This document shows, one piece after another, positions 1-6,269 of a stretch of 14,220 bases of DNA. A model generated the notes under the pieces. It saw nothing but the letters and a program-made list of their open reading frames with translations. It made no database searches and was not told the origin of the DNA. The translations under genes and the position numbers were made by a program. The DNA is taken from NCBI GenBank assembly GCA_013695925.1, contig JACCZO010000374.1:1-14220 (forward strand), in the 5' to 3' direction. Source of the stretch: Chthoniobacterales bacterium. Its GTDB lineage: Bacteria; Verrucomicrobiota; Verrucomicrobiia; Chthoniobacterales; UBA10450. How positions within the stretch are numbered: the stretch's first letter is position 1; the number at the start of each line of letters is the position of its first letter.

Positions 1-137
1 GATTCCGAGCTTGATTGCGCTCGGGCGGTCATTAAACTGACCGCGGGTTGCCTCGAGTGAGGCCGACTCTGTCTTAGTATTACGCATATTTGTCGGGTGT
101 AGGTCCCATTCCCGCACCCGGCAACTCCCATCATGTC
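1..137. other. 3' part of an upstream cassette, no gene assignable
   Basis: This is the tail of whatever lies left of the first attC-like site. Frame 1 is open from the window edge to a TGA at 58-60 (19 codons). This could be the C-terminus of a truncated cassette gene, but nothing confirms it. No other open frame of useful length leads into the attC. Confidence 0.3.
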
Positions 138-262
138 ATCTAGGCGATGCAGCTGACCGCGAGCAAGCTTGCGATTTACGCTCAGAGTGTCTGCCATCGT
201 GCCTCTTCTCTGCGTGGTTGCCCCAGTGGGCTCGCGGCAGCTGATCTTGTGTCTCGTTAGAT
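138..262 (+). other. attC recombination site 1 (integron cassette junction)
   Basis: A 125-bp imperfect palindrome. The left arm at 150-164 pairs with the right arm at 230-243 over 14 bp, with A156 extrahelical. It ends in the core GTTAGAT (256-262) preceded by TCTC. The expected inverse core (RYYYAAC) is present only as ATCTAGG at 138-144, so two bases deviate; the site may be partly decayed. Alignment with the site at 1094-1218 (same stem, same position of the extrahelical A) supports it. Recombination would be expected between G256 and T257. Confidence 0.72.
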
Positions 263-279
263 GGTAAGACCACGCCACC

Positions 280-528
280 ATGAATAAGCCGCATATTCGG
301 TCGCACCTCACGCAGGCGCGCGAAGCGTTGGAACAGCTGATAACCGAACTCGACAGCGATCCGGAATATGAGTTTGGCGATTACCGAGTCGACATGGAGC
401 ATCTCTATCATCACATCAACTCAGCATGGAACGGTCGTGATGCTTCGGCCGCTGCAGTTGATGCTTGCACGTCCGAAGACTTCGATAGATGGCGCAAGTT
501 TCCTACGGATATCGAGCTGATTTCGTGA
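280..528 (+). CDS. Small cassette-encoded hypothetical protein (82 aa)
   Basis: ATG at 280 lies 18 bases after the cassette start and TGA at 526-528 lies 7 bases before the inverse core of the next attC, so the gene fills its cassette, as integron cassette genes usually do. The product is soluble, acidic and predicted mostly helical (opening MNKPHIRSHLTQAREALEQL, then a DYRVDMEHLYHHINSAWN segment rich in aromatic and His residues, ending FPTDIELIS). There is no signal peptide or membrane segment. No clear Shine-Dalgarno precedes the ATG. The wording resembles a type of small helical protein common in environmental cassettes, but no named family is assigned and function is unknown. Confidence 0.8.
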   Translation: MNKPHIRSHLTQAREALEQLITELDSDPEYEFGDYRVDMEHLYHHINSAWNGRDASAAAVDACTSEDFDRWRKFPTDIELIS

Positions 529-535
529 GCCAACC

Positions 536-658
536 ATCTAACCACTCAGTGGAGCGAACGGCGACCCGCTTTGTGTTCGCGCGCTGCGTAGCTAGAATGC
601 TTCTCGTGTTATCACCGCGCGCGCTCGGTCGCCGTCGCTCACTTCTTTCTCGTTAGAT
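536..658 (+). other. attC recombination site 2
   Basis: A 123-bp site and the cleanest of the array. The inverse core ATCTAAC is at 536-542 and the core GTTAGAT at 652-658, exact complements. The left arm 548-566 pairs with 627-643 over 17 bp and carries two extrahelical bases (a G at 551/552 and an A at 557/558), the classic attC bottom-strand recognition feature. Unpaired spacers of 5-8 nt separate core and stem. The core is preceded by TCTC as in the other sites. Confidence 0.88.
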
Positions 659-670
659 GGTGCTCGCGCT

Positions 671-1099
671 ATGTGGAAGCGACGACCTCCCAAAGAGATT
701 GCGCGGATCGAACGGCGTTACTGGAGGCGTCGAAATCGCTTCAACCCATTGCTGCCGCTGGCCGCCGCTCTGCCAGCGTCCCTTCTCCTGACGCTTTGGA
801 TCTGGGCGGGGTGGCGCAGTCGCCATCATTGGGGCGAGCCGGTACGATTTCTGGAGGCCGCTTGTCAGTTTCCAGAGGTGCTTGCGATCTGTTTTATCGT
901 CTTCTATGGCCTCCGAATCCTTGCTGGCCGTCTGGACGAGACATACACCCCGACCTCTATATGCGCCGCATGCCTCACGACTTCCACCGTATCAGCAGGA
1001 AGCTGCTGCCCCTGTGGCGGCCAGTTCGAACCCTTGCGCCATTGGCGCTGGCTCGCAGAAGATCGGAGACACTTCCCTGAACTCGACCGCAATATCTAA
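671..1099 (+). CDS. Cassette-encoded two-TM protein with cysteine cluster (142 aa)
   Basis: ATG at 671 is 13 bases after the attC core; the TAA stop (1097-1099) sits inside the inverse core of the next attC, typical of cassette genes. The N-terminus is strongly basic (MWKRRPPKEIARIERRYWRRR), followed by hydrophobic segments at about residues 26-48 and 68-87, so an inner-membrane protein is likely. After the second segment comes ICAAC (C98, C101), then CCPCGG (C112, C113, C115), which resembles a small zinc-ribbon or knuckle facing the cytoplasm. An overlapping frame at 673-1080 is also open but has no such organisation. No family recognised; no strong ribosome site. Confidence 0.68.
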   Translation: MWKRRPPKEIARIERRYWRRRNRFNPLLPLAAALPASLLLTLWIWAGWRSRHHWGEPVRFLEAACQFPEVLAICFIVFYGLRILAGRLDETYTPTSICAACLTTSTVSAGSCCPCGGQFEPLRHWRWLAEDRRHFPELDRNI

Positions 1100-1218
1100 C
1101 CAATCGATGAAGCTGACGGCGGGAAGCCTTTGCGATTAACTTCTGAGATGATTAAAACGCTTTCCCTGCGGGCGACGCGCTCTCCCTCCCGCCGCAGCTT
1201 ATCTCCGTCTCGTTAGGT
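1094..1218 (+). other. attC recombination site 3
   Basis: A 125-bp site with inverse core ATCTAAC (1094-1100) and core GTTAGGT (1212-1218), preceded by TCTC. The arm 1110-1124 pairs with 1187-1200 over 14 bp with a single extrahelical A at 1116, the same place as in the site at 138-262. The inverse core complements the start of its own cassette (TTAGAT at 653-658), while the core TTAGGT belongs to the next cassette, exactly as the cassette model requires. Confidence 0.86.
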
Positions 1219-1221
1219 CCT

Positions 1222-1536
1222 ATGCAGCGTCCTAATTGGCTCGTTTTTCTCGTAGCCTTGCTAACGGCCTCCTCTCTCGCATCAGGACAACTGTCACTCG
1301 AACCATCGCCAACGCCCGACGAAAACGTAAAGCTGTTGCGCTGGCTTGACCGCGCCGACGTTAAAGCTGATTTTCGACGACTTGTTTCGCGCGAGCATGA
1401 TACCCGCTTCATCGCGGTTTACGGCTTCACGACCATTATTCCCGGAACCGACGATCAGCGCGATTCAGCATTGATTCGGCGTCACGGGGAATGGGAATCG
1501 GGGTCGGTCTGTGCACATTGCCATCATAACTTGTAG
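1222..1536 (+). pseudogene. Truncated cassette gene for a secreted protein
   Basis: ATG at 1222 lies 4 bases after the attC core. The first 22 residues form a signal peptide (hydrophobic run LVFLVALLTASSLASG). The mature part is ordinary up to about residue 89 (ending ...LIRRHG). From about 1488 the frame reads into the left arm of an inverted repeat (1496-1515) and stops at 1536, so the last 15 residues are translated from inserted DNA. The gene has almost certainly lost its 3' end to that insertion; no remainder is seen beyond it. A phrase such as FIAVYGFTTIIPGTDD suggests a conserved domain, but I cannot name it. Confidence 0.55.
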
Positions 1537-1583
1537 GATTTGCTAACTAAACAAATGCTAACATGCACAGACCGACCCCGATT
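1496..1583. repeat. 20-bp perfect inverted repeat (small palindromic element)
   Basis: Arms 1496-1515 and 1564-1583 are exact reverse complements (20 bp), separated by 48 bases. The sequence AATCGGGGTCGGTCTGTGCA resembles the termini of REP-type or IS200-like elements; this resemblance is from memory and unverified. The repeat interrupts the cassette gene on its left and abuts an IS110 transposase stub on its right. Confidence 0.8.
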
Positions 1584-1686
1584 TGCCGATTTGCCGACCC
1601 ACTTCCCCTTGGCGCCCGGCCTCCGCCGTCGCCGTGATGATCGTTTCCTTATGGACATCGAGTCCCAGATAGAGTTCTTTTTTCAT
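1558..1686 (-). pseudogene. 5' stub of an IS110-family transposase
   Basis: On the minus strand an ATG at 1684-1686 opens MKKELYLGLDVHKETIITAT, the typical start of IS110/IS1111 transposases (DEDD fold, first catalytic Asp in the GLDVHK motif). Homology runs about 28 residues (to ...GRQGEV, about position 1605). Then the frame passes into the inverted repeat and stops at 1558-1560. A full enzyme is 300-400 residues, so nearly the whole gene including the C-terminal serine domain is missing. The breakpoint coincides with the 20-bp inverted-repeat element, suggesting the two insertions or a deletion are linked. Confidence 0.75.
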
Positions 1687-1806
1687 TGGTGTGTTTGCTG
1701 GTTCGAGGTTATTAAACTGCAACCCCGAACGCATTCGGGGTTGGTGCGGCTCTGCTCCACCTCAAAAAGGCGAGTAGCCCGCGAAATATGAACGGCAAAC
1801 ACACCC
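1687..1806 (-). other. Structured non-coding end of the IS110 remnant, possible bridge-RNA relic
   Basis: This segment lies directly upstream of the transposase stub. It contains a perfect 10-bp hairpin (1720-1729 with 1734-1743, loop CGCA) and an 11-bp inverted repeat (1688-1698 with 1795-1805) that encloses it. IS110-group elements are known to carry a structured non-coding end beside the transposase gene that yields a guide (bridge) RNA. Assignment here is inference from position and structure only; the exact element boundary is not visible. Confidence 0.45.
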
Positions 1807-1866
1807 TCTTTTTCAACCCCGTGCTCGCGCCTTTACACCCCGCGCTCAGCCATAAAGTCTAGGCCG

Positions 1867-2247
1867 ATGTGCCGCGCCGCTCTGATCGCTTTCCTTCTCA
1901 GCGCCTGCGTTAGCTCCTCGCCGCGTGAAGGCACAACCGCAAGTCTGACCGTGGACGAGCGACGCATGTATTTCGTTGATCAGGCCGCGCCTTCGCAGGC
2001 CGTCGTGCAAAGCGCCGTCGATGCTGCGATAGCAGGTGACGATGCGAAGCTGGCCTACGTAATCTCGCTAGGGCGATTCACAGATGGGGAGGGCGCTCTC
2101 AATTTCGGCGATTTGCTCTTACAGCTGCAGCGTGTCGTCGGCTCAGATCGGTTCCGGCGCGTGCTGGCCACAGTCCCAGCCGAGACGCGGGACAGTGCTC
2201 AGGGCTGCATGAAAGCGGCTGAAGAGACGCGACGCGCTTATGAATGA
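1867..2247 (+). CDS. Small putative lipoprotein (126 aa)
   Basis: ATG at 1867 opens a short signal sequence with lipobox LLSAC (Cys14), so a lipid-anchored envelope protein is likely. The mature part begins with a Ser-rich stretch and is otherwise mostly helical and acidic (VDERRMYFVDQAAPSQAVVQ and later FGDLLLQLQRVVGSDRFRRV). No family recognised. It lies in the damaged stretch between cassette starts at 1213 and 2328, so it may be a second gene of a large cassette or a cassette whose left junction was lost. AGG 4 bases before the ATG is a poor ribosome site; the start is chosen because it supplies the signal peptide. Confidence 0.6.
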   Translation: MCRAALIAFLLSACVSSSPREGTTASLTVDERRMYFVDQAAPSQAVVQSAVDAAIAGDDAKLAYVISLGRFTDGEGALNFGDLLLQLQRVVGSDRFRRVLATVPAETRDSAQGCMKAAEETRRAYE

Positions 2248-2333
2248 CACCGAACGACGTAATCGGACGAGAGGGCGTGTGATAAGTTGGGGTTAAGCGG
2301 GTTGGTTGAAGGAGTCATAGAGTCTCGTTAGGC
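2248..2333 (+). other. Degenerate cassette junction with intact core
   Basis: The core GTTAGGC (2327-2333) is preceded by TCTC like the three complete sites. The only candidate inverse core is ACCGAAC at 2249-2255, one base from the ACCTAAC that would complement the cassette start TTAGGT at 1213. No convincing paired arms were found between them, so the left half is decayed or replaced. The core itself fits the next cassette, whose own inverse core is GCCTAAC. Confidence 0.5.
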
Positions 2334-2335
2334 TC

Positions 2336-2371
2336 ATGTTTGTCTCAGCGGTGTTCAAAGAGAGCAAATGA
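2336..2371 (+). other. 11-codon ORF overlapping the next gene's start (ATGA)
   Basis: ATG at 2336, two bases after the cassette core, reads MFVSAVFKESK and stops at TGA 2369-2371. The ATG of the following gene is 2368-2370, so the two overlap by the sequence ATGA, a layout used for translational coupling. No strong ribosome site precedes either ATG. It could be a chance ORF, hence the low confidence. Confidence 0.35.
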
Positions 2372-3018
2372 AAAGAAGACGAGCGAGAAGCAGTGGCGTG
2401 CGCAATCCCGTGAGAAACGCGGTGCTTTTCGGTCTCATCACGGTCGTCAGCATTGTTCTTGTTTTACTGGGCGTGGCGGACATGCGCGAAACCAACCGAA
2501 CGGGGTCGCCGCTGCTGGCGCTGGGACTGTTTCCTGCGCTTCTGTGTCCAATCTTCTTCATTCATTACCTGAGCAAGATCCGAGTCTTTCGCGACATGCA
2601 CAGCGGGCGGAGTGCGATTGCACGCTGGACGTTTCCGGCCGAGCAATTCAACCGTTTCTGCGAGGAAGAAGAGCGCATCCCTGTAGCGAGCATCGCGACC
2701 AACTTCTACAAGCCGCCCCACATCATCCCTGCCGAGGGCGTGGAAGTAATTTTCTCCGACGATGGGGTATTGATTGGCGGCGGCTATTTCCCTTTGTCGA
2801 CTACTGGCGTGAGACGCCTCCAGAGCGTGCGCTATATCAACTCCAATCCTCCGTCGATCGAGTTCGGGACGGTCATAAGGACAATGGTCCGCACGTCGAG
2901 CGCTACGACTAATACCTACCGCACCGCGGAAACGCTACGCGTGCCCGTGTCGACCGACGCCACGAAGGAGGCCGGCGAGGTCGTGCACCGATATCAGGCC
3001 ATCATCGATCGGCTGTGA
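2368..3018 (+). CDS. Cassette-encoded membrane protein with soluble C-terminal domain (216 aa)
   Basis: The product has a basic N-terminus (MKRRRARSSG), two predicted membrane helices (about residues 17-37 and 48-68) joined by a short loop, and a soluble domain of about 145 residues. Topology would put the soluble domain in the cytoplasm. The soluble part alternates beta and loop segments (VEVIFSDDGVLIGGGYFPL, then SVRYINSNPPSIEFGTVIRT) and ends in a helix. No family recognised. The cassette starts at TTAGGC (2328-2333) and its inverse core GCCTAAC follows the TGA stop by 19 bases, so the gene fits one complete cassette. A shorter overlapping frame starting at 2340 lacks such organisation. 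Confidence 0.78.
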   Translation: MKRRRARSSGVRNPVRNAVLFGLITVVSIVLVLLGVADMRETNRTGSPLLALGLFPALLCPIFFIHYLSKIRVFRDMHSGRSAIARWTFPAEQFNRFCEEEERIPVASIATNFYKPPHIIPAEGVEVIFSDDGVLIGGGYFPLSTTGVRRLQSVRYINSNPPSIEFGTVIRTMVRTSSATTNTYRTAETLRVPVSTDATKEAGEVVHRYQAIIDRL

Positions 3019-3037
3019 GTTCGCAGGCCTTCCATGA

Positions 3038-3060
3038 GCCTAACACTGCGCTCAAGCGGA
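3038..3060 (+). other. Left half of an attC site
   Basis: GCCTAAC at 3038-3044 is the exact complement of the start of its cassette (GTTAGGC at 2327), followed by a would-be left arm (ACTGCGCTCAAGCGG). No matching right arm with TCTC-GTTAGGC is found next to it. A GTTAGGC at 3359-3365 lacks both TCTC and a good complementary arm. The array therefore ends here, or the site was split by later insertion. Confidence 0.55.
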
Positions 3061-3448
3061 CCCCTATGGACCGGAAGGGTTTAACTCCTATGTAGGGAGT
3101 CAAGGCCGGCGTGGGGATTTGGGATTGATTAGTTCATTAGTTTTAGGGTTGGGTTTGGAAGGTTGGTCTGATCTTGGGAACGCTTCCTCTTCCGGTGGCG
3201 CGTGGTTAGCGGTTTCTAAGGCTCTTACTCCTATCCGTGCATGTGCCTTTTGGGGCCACAGCAGCAATTTGATCAATACGATCTCGGTGGAAGAGGAACG
3301 AGAGGCGGGCGCAGTCGTAGAGACAGAGGGCAAAGCCGCAAGGCTCCCGCGCGATCGCGTTAGGCTGAGCCGCCTCATCCGCGAACTCTCGATAAACTTT
3401 CCTTTCCCCGACGACGTCGCGGTCGTGATTGTCGATCCCTACCAGCTT
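3061..3448. other. Stretch without a supported gene
   Basis: A plus-strand frame is open at 3119-3454 (111 codons). It has no ribosome site and its first half is low-complexity (LVLGLGLEGW) and reads like non-coding DNA. Only its last 45 residues (ending VAVVIVDPYQLL) look protein-like, so a decayed gene end is possible. A weak nested hairpin sits at about 3070-3110. Nothing else is recognised. Confidence 0.3.
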
Positions 3449-3619
3449 CTCTAAGCTAAGAAGGCGTCTAGGCAGCGGAAGTCAGGCATCTTGCCTGACT
3501 CGGCCGACGGGCTTCCAGCCCGTCGCATCGCATCAGGCAGGCAAGATGCCGCCTGCCGAGTCAGGCTGGAAGCCTGACTTCCGTCCGGAGCCCACTTTTA
3601 AGACGCCCTCTAAGCTAAG
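3449..3619. mobile_element. MITE-like compound-hairpin element with 12-bp flanking direct repeats
   Basis: CTCTAAGCTAAG occurs at 3449-3460 and again at 3608-3619. Just inside are terminal inverted repeats GGCGTCT (3463-3469) and AGACGCC (3601-3607). The interior is a nest of hairpins: GTCAGGCA/TGCCTGAC (3481-3499), GACGGGCT/AGCCCGTC (3506-3524), GGCAGGC/GCCTGCC (about 3537-3558) and GTCAGGCT/AGCCTGAC (3560-3578). The outermost arms also pair over a longer range (about 3478-3504 with 3556-3582). There is no coding capacity. The right direct repeat contains the kinase stop codon (3615-3617), so insertion duplicated the stop rather than destroying the gene. Confidence 0.72.
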
Positions 3620-6269
3620 GAGACCGGGCGGCGGCGTACTGCGCCTTTTCCTGTTCGAGTTCGGCGAGCTGACCCTTCTCGGAATCTCTGATCGAGTTCT
3701 GTTGCAACAGATTTTTGGAAACAGCGATGGCCTGCTCGACCAGCTCGACCGCTTTGCCGCTTTCACCTTTCTGATGATGCGCTTGCGCCAACAGACGATA
3801 GGCCATGCCCAAGTCTCCCAGAGTCGTGGCCGAGTTGGGATCGGCGGTCACGATCGGTTGCAAAGTCTCCCGCGCCTCCTGGAGCGCGGCGATCGCCACG
3901 TCCGATCGTTGCAAGGCGATTTGGGCGCGCGCCATCTCCGTCTTATAAATGGCGAGATTGCGCAGGTAATCGGCATCGTTAGGCGACTTCGCGCTCAGCC
4001 GGGCCATGACCTGAACTGCCGCCTCGGCATTGCGGATGGTCGCGCTGAAATCTCCCGCCAGCCGCTGGGCTCGCGCGAGATTAAAATGGGAAATCGCGAG
4101 GTCATAGGCGACGACGCCGTTCTCCGGCTCCTTCTCCAGCGCTTCCCTGGGAAAATCGATCGTGCCTGCACAAGCCTGGACCGCTCTCTCTCCGTCGCCC
4201 TGGTCGATGAAGTGCTCGCAGATCATGGTTTCGGATAACCAGACGGCACGCTGCGCGCGAAAATCGTCGGGAGATTTTTGCGCCACTTCCCTGCTCAGGA
4301 CAAGCGCCGTCTCCAGGTCCTTCAACGCACCCGCATAGTCCCCGGTCGCGCCTTTCGACTTGCTCAGGATGCGGAGAAGCCGGGCCTTGGTTTTGCGGAA
4401 GGCGACATTCGCCGGGTCCCTCGCCTGAAGGTCGTCGACGATGCGCAAGGCCTCGTTGAAAAGGCGGAGGGCTTTTTCGGATTGCGAATTAAAGGCCGGA
4501 ATCGCGCCATAATCGATCAACACAACCGCCAGCTTGTCCTTGAATTCCGCCGACTCGGGACTGGCTGCCACTAACTCACGTTGTAACTTCAGAGTCTTTT
4601 CGAAGGCTTCTTCCGCCTCTTTGGTTTTACTGGCCATCCACAAGGTCCGGGCCGTGGTGTATTGGTTATTCGCCAGCTTTTTCCTGGCTTCGAGATCCTC
4701 CGGCCGGGCGGCCACGATCGCGGCGCGAAGGACGTTGGCTTTGCGGTAGGTTTCGAGCCCGGCCTCGGTGTTACCGAGGTTTGAATTGTTCAGCGCGCCC
4801 TGGACGTCGCCGACCTTTTCATAGCCGGTGGCCAGTTCGCCTTGCAGATCGAGATCCCCAGCCGCTTCTTTCGCCAGGCTGTCGAGATATTGCAGTGCGT
4901 TGGTGAGGATGATCTCGCGCGCCTTGAGAGAGCCGGCGAGGTTTTCCACCTCGGGATAAACCTCGAAGAGGTTCGAATTCGCCAGCTTGCGCACGTCATT
5001 GAAACGCCTCTCCGCCTGCACCCGTTGCTGGTTTGTCTGGCGCGATTGCCAGAGCGTGGCCGTAATTCCAGCCAGAATCGCCAGCAGGATCAGGGCGGCG
5101 GCGAGAGCGCCAGCCTTGTGCCGCCGGACAAACTTCGAGGCCCGATAAGCGAAGGTGTCCTGATGCGCCACCACGGGCCGACCGGTCAGGTGGCGCTCGA
5201 TGTCGTCCGCGAGAGCGGCAGCCGAGCTGTAACGGCGCTCGGGCTCCTTGCGCAACGCCATGAGAACGATCCGGTCGAGGTCGCCGCGCAGGGCTCGATT
5301 CTCCCGGCGGCCGGCCGATCCCGTCTCATGAGCAACGACGGTACTCGGGCGCTCCGGCGTTTGCCCGGTAATGGCGCGGGCGATTTCCTCTGCGCTCCGA
5401 CTGGTGAGCCGATACGGCTTCTGGCCTGTCAAAAGCTCATAGAGAACCACGCCTAACGAATAGACATCGCTGCTCGTCGTGACGCGATCGCCTTTGACCT
5501 GTTCGGGACTGGCATATTCCGGCGTCATCACGCGCAGACCCGGAACCGTCTGGGTGAACGCTTCCTCGTCACTGGTCAGCAGCTTGGCGATGCCGAAATC
5601 AAGCAGCTTCGGCGCTCCATCCTCGGTCACGACGATGTTTGAAGGCTTCAAGTCGCGATGGATGACGAGGTTTTGATGGGCGTAGGAAACCGCGGCGCAA
5701 ACCTGGCGAAAAAGCTGGAGCCGGGCGTTGGTGTCGAGCTGTCGCGCGTGGCAAAAATCGAGCAGCGTCCGGCCCGGCACATACTCCATGACGAAATAAG
5801 GCAAGCCATCAGCAGTTGTGCCGCCGTCAATCAGGCGCGCGATGTTGGGATGGTCGAGCTGCGCCAGAATCTGTCGCTCGTTCCGGAAGCGACTCAGGAT
5901 GTCTTCCGTGTCGAGGCCGCGCCGAATGAGCTTGATCGCGACTTGCTTGCGGTAAGCGTCGTCCGCACGCTCCGCCAGGTAAACCCGGCCCAGGCCGCCG
6001 CGCCCGATCTCGCGCACGATCCGGTAGGAGCCAACCTGCTGCCCAGTCAGCTCCGTGCTCGCGTCCGGAAAAATTTCCGGTGGAATGGAGAGGATCGGAT
6101 TTTCGATGAAGCGGGACAGGTCCGCGTCGGCGGCCAGGAGCGACTCCACCTCGGCCCGCAGCTTGCGGTTGCCCGCGCACTTGAGTTCGAGAAATTCGAC
6201 TCGTTCTGCCCCGGTCAGCTCGACCGCCTCGTCGAAGAGATCGTTGACCTGCTGTTGATCAAACAGCAT
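3615..6269 (-). CDS. Membrane Ser/Thr protein kinase with TPR-like C-terminal region
   Basis: Start ATG at 6267-6269 is preferred over 6314 because GGAGGA precedes it at good spacing; this gives 884 aa and an 11-bp overlap with the sigma factor gene. Residues 1-60 form the short helical segment usual at the front of this kinase group. The kinase domain (about 82-360) has the Gly loop GRGGLG (89-94), K113, E131, HRDLKPSN (204-211), DFG (224-226) and ASPEQ (253-257), so it should be active. One membrane helix lies at about 386-406. The outer region, about 475 residues, is made of TPR-like helical repeats. Probable role: sensing through the periplasmic repeats and phosphorylating cytosolic targets, perhaps the adjacent sigma factor. 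Confidence 0.92.
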   Translation of the reverse strand: MLFDQQQVNDLFDEAVELTGAERVEFLELKCAGNRKLRAEVESLLAADADLSRFIENPILSIPPEIFPDASTELTGQQVGSYRIVREIGRGGLGRVYLAERADDAYRKQVAIKLIRRGLDTEDILSRFRNERQILAQLDHPNIARLIDGGTTADGLPYFVMEYVPGRTLLDFCHARQLDTNARLQLFRQVCAAVSYAHQNLVIHRDLKPSNIVVTEDGAPKLLDFGIAKLLTSDEEAFTQTVPGLRVMTPEYASPEQVKGDRVTTSSDVYSLGVVLYELLTGQKPYRLTSRSAEEIARAITGQTPERPSTVVAHETGSAGRRENRALRGDLDRIVLMALRKEPERRYSSAAALADDIERHLTGRPVVAHQDTFAYRASKFVRRHKAGALAAALILLAILAGITATLWQSRQTNQQRVQAERRFNDVRKLANSNLFEVYPEVENLAGSLKAREIILTNALQYLDSLAKEAAGDLDLQGELATGYEKVGDVQGALNNSNLGNTEAGLETYRKANVLRAAIVAARPEDLEARKKLANNQYTTARTLWMASKTKEAEEAFEKTLKLQRELVAASPESAEFKDKLAVVLIDYGAIPAFNSQSEKALRLFNEALRIVDDLQARDPANVAFRKTKARLLRILSKSKGATGDYAGALKDLETALVLSREVAQKSPDDFRAQRAVWLSETMICEHFIDQGDGERAVQACAGTIDFPREALEKEPENGVVAYDLAISHFNLARAQRLAGDFSATIRNAEAAVQVMARLSAKSPNDADYLRNLAIYKTEMARAQIALQRSDVAIAALQEARETLQPIVTADPNSATTLGDLGMAYRLLAQAHHQKGESGKAVELVEQAIAVSKNLLQQNSIRDSEKGQLAELEQEKAQYAAARSP

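Noticed and set aside
3119..3454. 111-codon plus-strand ORF
   Set aside because: No ribosome site, low-complexity first half and no recognised domain; only the last 45 residues look protein-like, so it is described as an unsupported stretch.
3429..4238. 269-codon plus-strand frame across the MITE and kinase 3' end
   Set aside because: It runs through the hairpin element and antisense to the TPR-like region; composition is that of a shadow frame.
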